From contig JAAOOA010000061.1 in the NCBI GenBank assembly GCA_012861695.1, positions 157,001 through 221,000 on the forward strand: a DNA stretch of 64,000 bases, given 5' to 3'. Origin of the DNA: Trematomus loennbergii (lineage: Eukaryota; Chordata; Actinopteri; Perciformes; Nototheniidae). Numbering within the stretch: the first letter of the stretch is position 1; every line of letters begins with the position of its first letter. The notes below the pieces were generated by a model, which saw only the letters and a program-made list of their open reading frames with translations, did no database searches and was not told the origin of the DNA. Below are positions 1 through 10,485 of the stretch, in pieces. The translations under genes and the position numbers were made by a program.

Positions 1-150
1 ATAACTATTTGATTGCTAATTATATATGATTGCATTTGGAGTTGAAATGGACCATTCAAATATTGTTTTTATAATCTCGACAGGTTAACGTTAGGCAAAA
101 GTAAGCAATCCCAGTCCTTTAATAACAGCTCAATAAAATACTCCTCGTAC

Positions 151-414
151 CTCTGACCGTGACGACAGCCCTGGTGGTGACAGATCCAGCGCTGCACTCA
201 TAGACCCCGGCATCGCTGTTGCAGACCTCCCGAATCGTCAGTCGTGCTTCGCAGCCTGAACGACTGGCGGCGTATCTCGAGGAGTTCCACATCAGGCAGC
301 CATCTTTGTACCACAGGATGTGACACGGCTTGGAGGCCATACAAGATAAAACCAACCCCCCTCCTTCAATTGCCTCACAGTCTTCCAGCGCTTTAATAAG
401 GGTTGGACGCCTCT
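151..414 (-). CDS. Obscurin-like exon, Ig domain 12
   Basis: 264 nt, 88 codons, phase 1 at both ends. The acceptor follows a T-rich tract (TTTTTAG) and the donor is GTACGA. The domain has LEDCEAIEGG, first cysteine LSCMAS, tryptophan ILWYKDG and the canonical end AGVYECSAG. It also has extra cysteines (PCHILWY, DGCLMW, SGCEAR). It is the last domain inside the window. Confidence 0.85.
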
Positions 415-3400
415 CTAAAAACATGGGGAAATAAATGCAAATCAGGAAATGTGACATGTGAACACACGCTAAAAACTGTCGGTCAGATAGATATGGCAAA
501 AGTACACACATCCTTTACTCAAGTAGAAGTACAGATACTCGTGTTTAAAAATACTCTGGTGAAAGTAGAAGTACTGACTAAACTTCTTTACTCAAGTAAA
601 AGTAAAGAGGGCTTTGAAATGTACTTCAGTAAAAAGTACCCATAACTAGCAGCTGTTTTAAAGAGTACCTGACCTCCCTTTATATTAATAGAACAATAAT
701 GTCATTGTTAGCTAATGAATGTTTCCATGCTGAACAACGGCAACATGACAACGTTTTCATTGGTCCCTCTTCTTTAGAGAAGACCAGGAAATGATGGATA
801 CACGGATCGTGTTCAAATCAATAGGCACGCAATGACTCTAAATAATAATGATCATGCCACCAAACACACATTCAAACTAAGGAACCAGCCTGTTTGGGAA
901 ATGTAAGAAGTAGAAAGTACAGGTGTTTGTGTTCAACATGTAAGAAGTAGAAAGTACAGGTATTTGGGTTCAAAATGTAAGAAGTAGAAAGTACAGGTAT
1001 TTGTGTTCAACATGTAAGAAGTAGAAAGTACAGGTATTTGTGTTCAAAATGTAAGAAGTAGAAAGTACAGGTGTTTGTGTTCAACATGTAAGAAGTAGAA
1101 AGTACAGGTGTTTGTGTTCAACATGTAAGAAGTAGAAAGTACAGGTATTTGTGTTCAAAATGTAAGAAGTAGAAAGTACAGGTATTTGTGTTCAAAATGT
1201 AAGAAGTAGAAAGTACAGGTGTTTGTGTTCAACATGTAAGAAGTAGAAAGTACAGGTATTTGGGTTCAAAATGTAAGAAGTAGAAAGTACAGGTATTTGT
1301 GTTCAAAATGGAAGAAGTAAAAGTAAAAAGTCGTCAGAATAATAAGTAGTGGAGTAAAGTACTGATACCAGAAGAATGTAGGCTACTTAAGTACAGTAAG
1401 TATTTGTACTCCTCTACTTCCCACCTCTGGATTAAAGCTTTACCTCTAACCAACAGCGAGGCGTACGATCTTTTGTCCCCCGCTGCAAACGAGATGGTGC
1501 CGGTGTCTTTGCGGGCGAGTTGTCTAAATGTGAGGGTGTGGTATCCTCCGGGCACCATCTGGATCTCGTTGAGGTCATTGGTGTACAGCAGAGTCTCGTC
1601 CAGATACCATTTGACCCCGATGTAGTCACTGGGACAAATTCGACACCTGAACGTGACCGTGTCGCTTTCCAGACACTCAACATCCTCCAATTCATCCAGG
1701 ATCAACACCTTTTGACCTGAGTGAAACGTGGAAAGATAGAAGAGTCAGATATCCCATACACTTAATTTACAGTAGCTGTATTCGGATAGAAGACCAAAAG
1801 AAGAAGAACGCATCGATTGTAGGTCACATTTTATCGAGAAAATATTATATTTTCTAAACAAATAGTCAACGACGACTGTTCTGGCTTCGCCAATTATTTG
1901 GTGCGTTATAGTGACCCCTTCTGGTTAGTACCCATACTGCAGAAAGCAGTTCTTTTTAGTTCCCATGTGATGGGAAGTTAGCTCAAGACATTTTAAAATG
2001 GCATGTGTGCTCCAGTGAAGGTGATGTCTGTTTATCCGGTGCCATCCATCGTTCATAGCCTTTGAGAAGGCATTACCTGTACGTTTTTATGTTTCTACAT
2101 TAAATATCTTTGCTCTGAGTGCATTATTGTGATCATTTATCCAAGCTTACATTTTTGTAGTTGTTGTACTGTATATGCAATATAGCCTAAACATTGCATC
2201 TATATACTTTGGCATTGACCTAATTTCATGCTGTCTTGGAGTATATCTATGTATATGTTGTTGTTATGTCACGTAGTTGATATTTACATGTGCTGTCGTT
2301 TCTGTCTTTTGTCAGTTTCACACTGCTTGCTTAGTAAAGCTACTAAACATCACTTCGTGGTCCTGAGTTTTGCTGTGAGAGTGTTTATCTCGCTGGTTAA
2401 CTGAGAAGGGGATTTCGGCGATGCCAGTATAACGACTCCACCTTTTTGCCTTTAAAACATCAAATTGCTTTAATATTTGCATAAAGGATTTCTTTTTAAT
2501 GATGGCACAATCCTGAATAATAAGGTGGATACATTGTATTATTTATGCTTCTTCCACATTTCTTAAAGATCTGTCCTGATGTGGCCTTAAGTATCTTTAG
2601 CCCAACTATAATTTGACCTAGGTATAATGTATCACCCCTGAACCGTAGAAGTGCAGTGCCCCATGTTCTCACCCTGCACAGTCAGCTGTGCTCGGCTCTG
2701 CATGGTACCGACGTCACACGTGTAAACATCCATGTCCGACTTCTCCAGACAGGTGATGGTCAGAGACAGTAATACGCCTTTCTGCCTGATGACGTACTTC
2801 CTGCCGGACCTCAGCTCCACCATGCCCTTCAGCCAGGTCACCTGCTTGGCCGGCTGCCTGGTCTCACAGTCCAGAGTCACTTTGCCCTTTTCCTCGGCTC
2901 GTGTTTCCCTCAACTCCCTCGCAAATGTGTGCTGGAGTTCTGAAAGGGATAATGTTTAGCTTCACATTTATGCTGCAATCCAGAAAACTTTTTCCATTTG
3001 AAATGGCCAAACTTTCAAGGAATCCAGGTGAACAACCATCAATTTAAAGGTAATCAGAAGTAAATTTGCATTTATTTAATTAAATATAACATACTTAATT
3101 TACTGTTCTGCGTGTAAATTTATGTCAAAATGTGTTGACAATGTTATAGTGTAGCAGACTTTGGTAGACAATCTCTGTAAGCAAACTTCTCTGCACTTAA
3201 GTAATTCAAATGTTTAAGATTGCCAGCTTTGTGTACACAGGCCAAAGAAAGATATGTTTGTCACAGACAGTCATAGGTTTTACTTATTTTTTCTTGACAA
3301 TGTCCAACTTCAATGTAAGAAGTTGAACATTGTCGAATTCCAAGTTGTCTTAAACACAGAGTTCATACTCCAGTCGACCATCCACATGGCAAATAGTACA

Positions 3401-6400
3401 TAACACTTAAGAGCAGTATTGCAAAACAATGTATTTAAGAACACTAAATAGTATTGTTAATTAAGCTCACCTCACATTTGTTTTGAAAGCCCACACCTAC
3501 CTCTGATGTCCAGCTTGGCCCGTGTGGCGATGCCGTCGGCCTCACAGCAGTACTCTCCAGAGTCGTTGATGGTGGTGTTCTTAATCACCAATCTTGCCAA
3601 GTTCTTCTCTACACTCATCTCATACTTGGGGCTGGGTCGGATGAAGTGGCCATTTTTCAGCCAACGTATGGTGGCTTCTGGTTTGGTGATCTCACAGCTC
3701 AGCTCTGCGTCCTCGCCCGGTACCGCTTTGACGTTCAACAGGTCCCTGAAGATGTGCACTGGCTTCTCTAAAGAAGGAAATGCACATTCATTTGTATGCC
3801 TACATTTACCAATGCATGTTCTATTTATTTGTGTGGTATGAAGCAGGATGTGTTTCAACTCAAACTTCTCAGAAAGCAAAGATGCATGTTGTGGTGTCCC
3901 ACAGGGAAGGTGCCTGGGCCCACTTCTATTTTCATTTATTTGGAAAATGTGTGATAATTTGCAGTTACCAAAGGTCATCTGTTACTTCCTTATCCAAAAC
4001 TCAGTCAGTAACAGGGCATCAAGAACAGGGAACTCCTACAAACCTACACAAACTTAACAAATTTGAAGTAAATATCTATTTAAAATAATCTAAAACTAAT
4101 GTGACACAGGTATTTACCTTTAACGAAGAGCATGGTCCTACAGCTTAGATCCTTAATTGTGAAGACCACGTCGCCAGCATCCGTTAGCATAGCATCTCTT
4201 ATGGTCATCTTATAGTTACGACCATTGTTGATAACCTGGAGTCGGCTGTCGGTTACCACCACCTGGCCATTAATGGTCCAGAAAGGTTCTTCATCGACAT
4301 TATGAGAGAGGTTGCATTCAAAGGTGCAGATTTCGCCTTCCAGAACAGATGTTGTCTTCATGCGTTGAACAATAGAGATGTGTAAGTCTGTAGGGATATA
4401 TAATAACAAAGAAGAGAGTAGCAATACACAACAGGGATACATTTACTGTAACATAACTGTCAGTTCTAAACAACGTTTTTTGAGGCTCAAAATTTAAAAA
4501 TGTCCCCCATTTCTTCTATCATTTTATTAACCCTACCTATGAAAAGGAATACAAAATGTTTTACATATAATTGTGAACCAGTAAGTATAGAAAACAACTT
4601 TATCCACAATGGGTGGAGATTGGTGGGAATGGTTGTTCCCAAAACACTAAACTTTCACCCATGAGCGATCACGGAAGTCCATTTTGAGTTTCTTTCAGAT
4701 TTATTTTTCTTATATTAAAATAATGTTTGCATGTGTTGACTGGAAATACGAGAACTTTTCGTAAGATTTTCTACGAATAGTTGTTTGACAATAAATTGAT
4801 TATTTGGCAGCTCGGTTGTCAACAGGTCTAATGTCTTCCTACTCACCATGCACAGTAACTTTGGCCTTGGTCTGGCTGGTTCCCAGATCACAGGTGTACT
4901 GTCCAGCGTCCTCCTTGCTCAGGGAGTGGATGATCATTGCCATGGATTTCCCAAACTGGAGTAACTCGTGTTTATCATCAGCGGTCAGGACTGTACCATC
5001 TTTCCTCCACACAGGGGTCACCGTATCTTTGGAAATTTCGCACTGCAGACAGACCTCCCCTTGCTCTTCTCCTACTACATCCTCCAGAGACCTCAGGAAC
5101 ACGGCTGGGCGCTCTGCAGCCAAAGACACCGTTTAAAAGCGTGCATGTTTCTCAGAAATTTGAGGTCCAGAAAAACGTTTATTTGTATGCTTTAGATACT
5201 TCTAAGACAATTCTGGACATATGTCTTCCAATTGTCTGATATGTGGTTAAAGAATCATATCCCTATAGCAATATCAGTCAAAATAATAATAATTTTCCCA
5301 ATCATGCAGGCCTAGTTTTTGCCTTTTTTGCGGCACATTTGTTCTGTATGTTATTCTATGTATCGATAAACAGGTGTTAGAAGAAAACATCCCCCCAGCT
5401 ATTGACCAAACTGACCTTTGACATTTAAGGTGGTAGTCTCCGAGAGGAGGCCTGTTTTGAAGGTGACCCTGCTCTCCTGTGGCCGCACTTTCTTGATAGT
5501 GAGGCTGTGCATCGTGCCCATGTGCTGGATCCTGTTGATGGCGTTGCAGTAGAGGCGCACGTTGTTGAGGAGCCACTCCACGTTAGCAACCACGTAGTTC
5601 AGCTCACAGGAGAACGTGGCGTTGCCCTCCTCCTCGATTTCCACCGGCTCGAGGTGTTTTACCAGCTTCAGCGTACGCACTGCAATTAAAATGTGGAACA
5701 AGTTAACAACTCGTGTAAATAGGTAGTGTAATAAAAACACGGGAAAGTAATGACTATCCTAAACAGGAAATGTCGGATTAATTTTTCGGTATCTTATTTG
5801 ATTCAAAACTAATTCTAGATCCAGATGCTTATTTCAGGGTCTACTGCATTCTGATGTATCTCTTGTAACATACATATTGGAAATCGTGATTCAGAACAAA
5901 ATACATCTTGATTATAACATGATTTCTTTACCCACCCCTTACAGAAAGTTCACTACACCTTAACCCTATATGGTCAAACCTAAATGGCTGAACCCTATTC
6001 AAACATTTTATTTCTTCAGTTCTTTTTTTCCGTTTTTTTAAAAGGGGTTATTTATTGCATTAATTAGAAATTACAATGTTTTTTTCCTCAGAGATGACAG
6101 CATATAAGATTATGTTTCATTTATCAAACATTGTGATTTTCTCAAGAAAGTTTGTTATCTTGAGAACGCAAAAAAATGATCTTGGGAACATCTGTTATTT
6201 CAAGAAACTGACATAAATACTTTGGGATGTAAAGCAAACGTACTTGTAATCATGCTAACCAAATGTAATTAAATGATTCAACAATGGCCTTTGAGGGCTT
6301 CTGTACACCTCACCTTTCCCCAAAAGACATTAAACCCACCTTCCACTTTAAGATGCGCTGTGCTCTGTGAGCCCCCGGCCATGCAGCGGTACTGTCCTGC

Positions 6401-9400
6401 ATCTATCCCTGTTAAACCATGAATGGTCAGGTGCGCTCGTTTCCCTTCTCTCTTCATGCTGTACTTGTTGGAGGTCTTCAGAGCCGTGCGGCCTTTAAAC
6501 CAGCGCACCACCCGGGGAGACGGAGCAAACGCACAGCTCAGAGTCACAGAGCTCTTCTCCTTCGCCTCCACATCCTCCAGGGGGTGGGCAACCTCAAGAG
6601 GACGCTCTACAGGGGAAAGATGAAATACTGCTTAATAAGACATTCTTCAAAATCCCAAGTTCTTTGACAAAGAGTAGTGAATGGAAAAGTTATAATACAA
6701 AAAAAGTCTAAAAGGAGGGCAAAACAGACACCACAGGAAAAGAAGATTTAAAAAAAAGTAGACCAACATAGAACATAGACACATGAAAAATCCTGAGTTT
6801 TGGATTGTTTTTGTTTTTCCCTATACATTTTAAGACAACTAAAAATGTCTCAATTAACTTTCATGAAGCGAAAGCAAACACTGTGAAAAACACAAACGTT
6901 TATTTTACTTTAAATGGGACCAAAAGTCGAGTTGCCCCCAAAAGTCGAGTTGCCCCCTAATGGATATTAGAGAAAATGCAAGTTGAAGGTACTTGAGTAT
7001 GTGGTTACCACTTACTTACACTGTTGCTATATGCAATAATAGAAATAAACAATAATTGTACTATGTACACTGATTTTATTTTTAATTAAGGTCACCATTT
7101 TTTTTATGCTTGATTGATATTAAGGAAATCCAACTCTATGTCACCCACAAATGGCTTTACATTACATTACATTGCATTTAGCTGACGCCATTATCCAAAG
7201 CGACTTACAATTACCAATTACAGGGACATTCTCCCTGGAGTAACTGAGGGCTAAGTGCCTTACTCAAGGGCACACTACTGGTGGTGTTCCAGGCGGGATT
7301 CACAACCTTCCAATCTTCAGCCCACCTCACTATCCATTAGACCACCACTACCCTCCAGTCTCAGCCCACTCACCGTTGACTTTAAGCTGCGCTGTGGAGC
7401 GACTCTTGCCGGCTGCAAAGAGCACGGGGCCCGACATGGAGCTCTGTGTGGAGGTGAGGCAGAGGCTGTGCACGGTGCCCTGCCTGTCGATGTTCACGGC
7501 TGAACACGCCTCCAGCACCTCCCCGTTCAGGGTCCATCGGGGGGCCTCCCTGACTTCAGGCTGGTCTCCACCTGGAACAGCGCGGGCTCCGGCTCCATCA
7601 CCTCCACGGAGCTCATCCCCCGCACTATGCTGATCGCCTGCTCTGCATGTACAGCCGTTATACCCATGAACACTACTGACACTACTCCAGACTCACAACA
7701 TTACAGAAAAGCGTCATGAAAAACACTCATGGTTTGGTAGTATATGTGTTGCACATGAATCAAAAACATACTTATATTAGCAAAATCCACTTTTTCATGT
7801 TTGTTATACATGAACATGTGTCCCCTCTGTGTAAAGAGACTCTGAAAGTTTCAGGAAAAAAGATTTGCTCACTTTTTGTCCTGATCTGAAAATGAGCTGA
7901 TCAGATTTTGGCCACTTTATGATGTCATAAAGGTTTTTTGGCTTGTGTCACCATTAGCCAATCACCAACCAAGGTACCTCCCCCCCCCCCCCACATTATC
8001 ACCTGAATCTCCTCCTAGAGCACCATGTTCTTTTTAACCAAATATCTCTCAGAGGGGCGTGGGGAGTGGCTCCTTATTTTCATCTAAAGTAACAGACAGA
8101 GAATCTGCACTTTTGAAACAGGGCTGAAACAGAGGGAATTATGGGATGCTGCAATGATCTGTTTGGTGTTTGAGCCAACCACTTCAGAGACATGTTTGTA
8201 TATATCTGAGACCTATAATATATTGATGAAAAACAGTATAATAGGGGACCTTTAAGAGAGAATTTTTGAGAATCAAATATATGTTTTGTAAAGGTCCATA
8301 CATTTTGCATGATCCGTATCTAAGAACTGTATCTAATAGATATCACAATGAAGATTATATAAGATAATCAATCATTTCTGAATGGCTGTTGACATCGGGC
8401 TCACCCTCCACCAGCAGCTGACAGGAGGTTTTGTCGTCTCCTGCATCACAGGTGTAGGTGTCTTCGTCTGAAGAGCAGACGTCGTCGATGGTCAGCTGCC
8501 GGTAGACATCCTGGCTGATCAGTTGGTACTTCCTGCTGGGAACGAGCTCCTTCCTGTTCTTGTACCACCGGACCTGAGCATTGGGCCGGGACACCTGGCA
8601 CTCCAGCAGACCCCGGTGCCGATACATGGCTATCTTGACTCTCAGAGGACGCACTATCACGACTGGGAGCTCTGGAGAAGGAAGGAACAGGTTAAAAAAA
8701 CAAATATTTTCCTCCTTAAGCCCAGGTTTAATTGTGTCATTTGGCTCACCTTTGACTGTGAGAGTCGCATAGGATGAGACTCGCTCGGCAGTGAATTTGA
8801 TCTCTCCAGCATGCTCTGGTCGGACTGACTTGAAGAACAGGGTGTGAGTTTTACCTGCAATCAGATCAAAGAAAAAAAATGTCTCACTTAGAGCTCCAAC
8901 ATGGGGATTACGTGTTTCATTGTAAATAAGACTCTGAAAAAATACCGGCCTGATTTTCATGACATTTCCTAGAAGATTGTAACATGACAATGAAGAACCT
9001 AATTAATTTATGAATAGATCCAAATCACGGAAAGGATACCAAATGATCTTTCTCTTTTGTTAACATTGTGAGATAAGGCATGTATGCTGCAATTATTTGG
9101 AGCCCAAATAATGGGGAAAATGGGTTCAGGTGAAATGGGAGAATTCGCATTAACGCACCCTCAATTCAAACAAACAACTCGTAAAGTCGGCAAAAAATGT
9201 GTACGCATTTCCTGGATCACCTGACCCGCTACCTTTTTTTAGTTGGCTTGCAAATATCCTATAACACATCTTATTGTAGCGTCCATGTTGTTACCACATA
9301 ATGACTTAAAGCTCAAGAAAAAACCGAAGCCCGAAGAGCGACTTCCCAACTCTTGAAATGTGGCCATCCTAAGAGCAAATGATCGGCCGTGATCTGTAAG

Positions 9401-10434
9401 TTTTATATTTCTGTTTTTACTGTAACGCACAAAGTATTTATACTCTTTAGGCTTATATGTCAGCGGTTGGTGTCTCACCGTGGTGATTGGTCTTGACGTT
9501 GTCCCCAGGTCGGATTCGGCAGTCGTCTCTGTACCACCGACCATCCAAATCCTCCTGGTTGACTTCACACAGGAAGTTCACAGGTTGACGCTCCATCGTG
9601 TCAACATCCTCCAGCTCCTTCACTATGTGGATGTCCCTAGCTGGCAGGAGAAAAAACAAACTGTGACTGACGTTAAAGTAACGAAACAGAACTTATATCA
9701 TCCTGTCAGATCTCTCTCAGTCATCACATTATGACTTTTTGAAAATACTTTGACCAGTGTTTGGAAATTGTCCATGGTGATTAAAAGTAAAAAAGTGTAA
9801 AAACAAAAGAAAACATCACAAATCGTTTTTGAGCTGATACCATATTTAGAGTTACAGCAGATTGAAGGTTCTTAAACCAATGCTTCGGACCAATTGAAGC
9901 CCCATCATATGAATGTTTAGGTCTTGTCAGGTTCTGGCTATGACTTGGACTTGACTCAAACATTTTCATTTTCCTTGTGATAAGACCAAATCAAAACAAT
10001 TAAGTAGCTCGGTCTATTGAACCTCCTCACCTGTGACACTGAGTCTGCCTGCAGTCTGAATGCCGTTGGCCTCAAAAGAGAAAAAGCCTGCGTCTCCTAA
10101 AGCCACGCGGCTCAGCACCAGCGAGTGTTTCTTCCCATGTGTGCTGATGCGCCAGTTGGGTTTGGACTTTAGCTGCATGTCATCTCTGGACCAGACGCCC
10201 TCGATGAAGGCCAGGTTCAGGGTCACTTCGAAGGAGCAGCTCTCACACTCAGACACCTCCACATCCTCCAGGCCCTTCACCACCTGCAGACGGTTCTCTG
10301 GCACAAACACACACATGGTTAAAGATCCAAAAGGTAATTCTATACTGCACTTAAATGTACCACTTAGTGTGAGAAAACTTACTTGCAGCAGCTACTATTC
10401 CTCCAGGTATTGTATCTCCCATGTCTCCAGGCAT
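151..10434 (-). CDS. Obscurin/OBSL1-like protein, 5' part (12 Ig domains, partial gene)
   Basis: This is the N-terminal part of a giant Ig-repeat protein of the obscurin family, cytoskeletal linkers of the muscle M-band and of cullin-7 complexes. Thirteen coding blocks run right to left: a 17-residue start exon and twelve Ig domains of 88-91 residues, about 1,087 codons in all. Every junction is AC...CT on the plus strand (GT-AG on the minus strand) and every boundary is phase 1. Domains open with the family signature L-(E/D)-D-V-E. They fall into two types: canonical (Y-x-C near the end, W-x-K-(D/N)-G) and a form lacking the second cysteine (for example DAGDVVFTIKD). The same two types occur together in the C-terminal half of OBSL1 as I remember it. 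The start at 10434 has in-frame stops upstream. The gene continues beyond position 1, so kinase, SH3 or RhoGEF modules cannot be assessed. OBSL1 versus obscurin is not settled. The fourth Ig exon has a frame break. Confidence 0.85.
500..1432. mobile_element. Dispersed teleost repeat (AGTA/AAGTAC-rich) with internal minisatellite
   Basis: This fills most of the intron between Ig domains 11 and 12. The left part (about 500-650) and right part (about 1310-1432) are the familiar fish interspersed sequence rich in ACTCAAGTAGAAGTAC and TTACTCAAGTAAAAGTA. A related copy begins near 56116. The middle holds a 37-bp tandem array. I do not see clear termini or a target-site duplication, so its class is not assigned. 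Confidence 0.6.
901..1320. repeat. 37-bp minisatellite, about 11 copies
   Basis: Units start at 901 and recur exactly every 37 bp to about 1308 with the core ATGTAAGAAGTAGAAAGTAC. Two unit variants alternate irregularly, one with GGTGTTTGTGTTCAAC and one with GGTATTTGTGTTCAAA. The last unit (1308) degenerates into the flanking AAGTAAAAGTA sequence, so the array appears to have grown from the surrounding repeat. Confidence 0.9.
1444..1716 (-). CDS. Obscurin-like exon, Ig domain 11
   Basis: 273 nt, 91 codons, phase 1-1. Acceptor CACTCAG, donor GTAAAG. Residues include LDELEDVECLESDTVTFRC and the tryptophan VKWYLDE. The end is TGTISFAAGDK, where the second Ig cysteine is absent, so this is a non-canonical (type A) domain. 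Confidence 0.85.
2673..2939 (-). CDS. Obscurin-like exon, Ig domain 10
   Basis: 267 nt, 89 codons, phase 1-1, acceptor CCTTTCAG, donor GTGAGA. Canonical Ig: KVTLDCE, QVTWLKG, DVYTCDVG. It follows another canonical domain (Ig 9), which breaks the alternation seen in Ig 3 to Ig 9. Confidence 0.85.
3501..3767 (-). CDS. Obscurin-like exon, Ig domain 9
   Basis: 267 nt, 89 codons, phase 1-1, acceptor TTCTTTAG, donor GTAGGT. Canonical Ig with AELSCEI, TIRWLKNG and SGEYCCEADG (a double cysteine at the second conserved position). It is one of the better-conserved domains of the set. Confidence 0.87.
4118..4387 (-). CDS. Obscurin-like exon, Ig domain 8
   Basis: 270 nt, 90 codons, phase 1-1, acceptor CCCTACAG, donor GTAAAT. 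Type A domain: CTFECNLS keeps the first cysteine, FWTINGQ holds the tryptophan, and the end DAGDVVFTIKD has no second cysteine. Confidence 0.86.
4847..5113 (-). CDS. Obscurin-like exon, Ig domain 7
   Basis: 267 nt, 89 codons, phase 1-1, acceptor GGCTGCAG, donor GTGAGT. Canonical: LRSLEDVVGEEQGEVCLQC, VWRKDG, DAGQYTCDLG. Confidence 0.87.
5416..5679 (-). CDS. Obscurin-like exon, Ig domain 6
   Basis: 264 nt, 88 codons, phase 1-1, acceptor TAATTGCAG, donor GTCAGT. Type A domain: ATFSCELN, VEWLLNN, then QESRVTFKTG without the second cysteine. Confidence 0.86.
6340..6606 (-). CDS. Obscurin-like exon, Ig domain 5
   Basis: 267 nt, 89 codons, phase 1-1, acceptor CCCTGTAG, donor GTGGGT. Canonical: HPLEDVEAKEKSSVTLSC, VRWFKGR, DAGQYRCMAGG. 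Confidence 0.86.
7154..7355. mobile_element. Short dispersed teleost repeat (AGCTGACGC/CCAAAGCGACTTACA type)
   Basis: It starts with a TTACATTACATTACATTG run and then the very common fish motif TTATCCAAAGCGACTTACA. It is followed by a stretch on a summed-up threshold (AAGTGCCTTACTCAAGGGCA) typical of tRNA/SINE-tail-like repeats. It ends about 20 bp before the donor side of the Ig 4 exon. No target-site duplication was identified. Confidence 0.6.
7374..7642 (-). CDS. Obscurin-like exon, Ig domain 4 (frame broken by 1 base)
   Basis: 269 nt between a good acceptor (ACATGCAG) and donor (GTGAGT); 270 is expected. The reading frame gives QAISIVRGMSSVEVMEPEP and FQVETSLKSG, then hits a stop. One base over, it continues WTLNGEVLEACSAVNIDRQG and ends GKSRSTAQLKVN. 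Adding one base to the C6 run (G6 at 7539-7544 on the plus strand) makes a 90-codon type A domain with no cysteine at either conserved position. The splice sites are intact, so I read this as a base-calling or assembly slip or a recent indel, not an old pseudogene. Confidence 0.75.
7770..8251. mobile_element. TTAA-flanked short inverted-repeat element, family A, copy 1
   Basis: The right end reads ATAATAGGGGACC followed by TTTAA. The left end is worn (ATTAGCAAAATCCAC). The whole body matches the element at 40918-41826 in the same orientation, including the C-run after CAAGGTA, the CAGAGGGGCGTGGGGAG block and TTATGGGATGCTGCAATGAT. There is no coding capacity. It lies in the intron between Ig 3 and Ig 4. 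Confidence 0.75.
8405..8671 (-). CDS. Obscurin-like exon, Ig domain 3
   Basis: 267 nt, 89 codons, phase 1-1, acceptor CTTCTCCAG, donor GTGAGC. Canonical: VVIVRPLRV, LLECQVSRP, VRWYKNRKELVPSRKY, DTYTCDAGDDK. Only a 78-bp intron separates it from the second half of Ig 2, so a long open frame reads through both. Confidence 0.87.
8750..8854 (-). CDS. Obscurin-like exon, Ig domain 2, second half
   Basis: 105 nt, 35 codons, phase 1-1, acceptor GATTGCAG, donor GTGAGC. It encodes KTHTLFFKSVRPEHAGEIKF and completes the Ig fold begun in the exon at 9479-9640. The second cysteine is absent (type A). Confidence 0.82.
9479..9640 (-). CDS. Obscurin-like exon, Ig domain 2, first half
   Basis: 162 nt, 54 codons, phase 1-1, acceptor CTCCTGCCAG, donor GTGAGA. 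It encodes IHIVKELEDVDTMERQPVNF, the first cysteine and GRWYRDDCRIRPGDNV, and stops at NHHG. It and the 105-nt exon together give 267 nt, exactly one domain. This is the only Ig domain of the twelve split by an intron. Confidence 0.82.
10031..10297 (-). CDS. Obscurin-like exon, Ig domain 1
   Basis: 267 nt, 89 codons, phase 1-1, acceptor GTTTGTGCCAG, donor GTGAGG. Type A domain without either Ig cysteine: LQVVKGLEDVEVSECESC, EGVWSRDD, DAGFFSFEANG. The split codon with the preceding exon reads AAG (Lys), keeping the frame. Confidence 0.86.
10383..10434 (-). CDS. Obscurin-like start exon (coding part)
   Basis: The coding part encodes MPGDMGDTIPGGIVAAA and ends in phase 1 at a GTAAGT donor. The exon extends to about 10485, where an acceptor TTTTCTTCATTTTATAG precedes it. 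In frame upstream of the ATG there are TAA TAA stops, so translation cannot begin earlier in this exon. The phase matches Ig 1 exactly. The short, G/A-rich leader has no recognisable domain. It could also be an alternative start of a longer gene. Confidence 0.65.
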
Positions 10435-10485
10435 TCTCTCAGTGTGATTGGGAATCTTGTTTGCTTTTAACCAAAGTTATTATAA
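10435..10485 (-). other. Obscurin-like 5' UTR segment in exon 2
   Basis: 51 nt between the proposed acceptor (intron ending CATTTTATAG) and the ATG. It contains in-frame TAA codons. Inferred from the splice signal only. Confidence 0.45.

Noticed and set aside
901..1320. CRISPR-like array
   Set aside because: Units are directly adjacent without unique spacers, and the DNA is from a vertebrate.
8355..8990. Single 211-codon exon
   Set aside because: It reads through a 78-bp intron with good splice sites; the two parts are half of Ig 2 and all of Ig 3.
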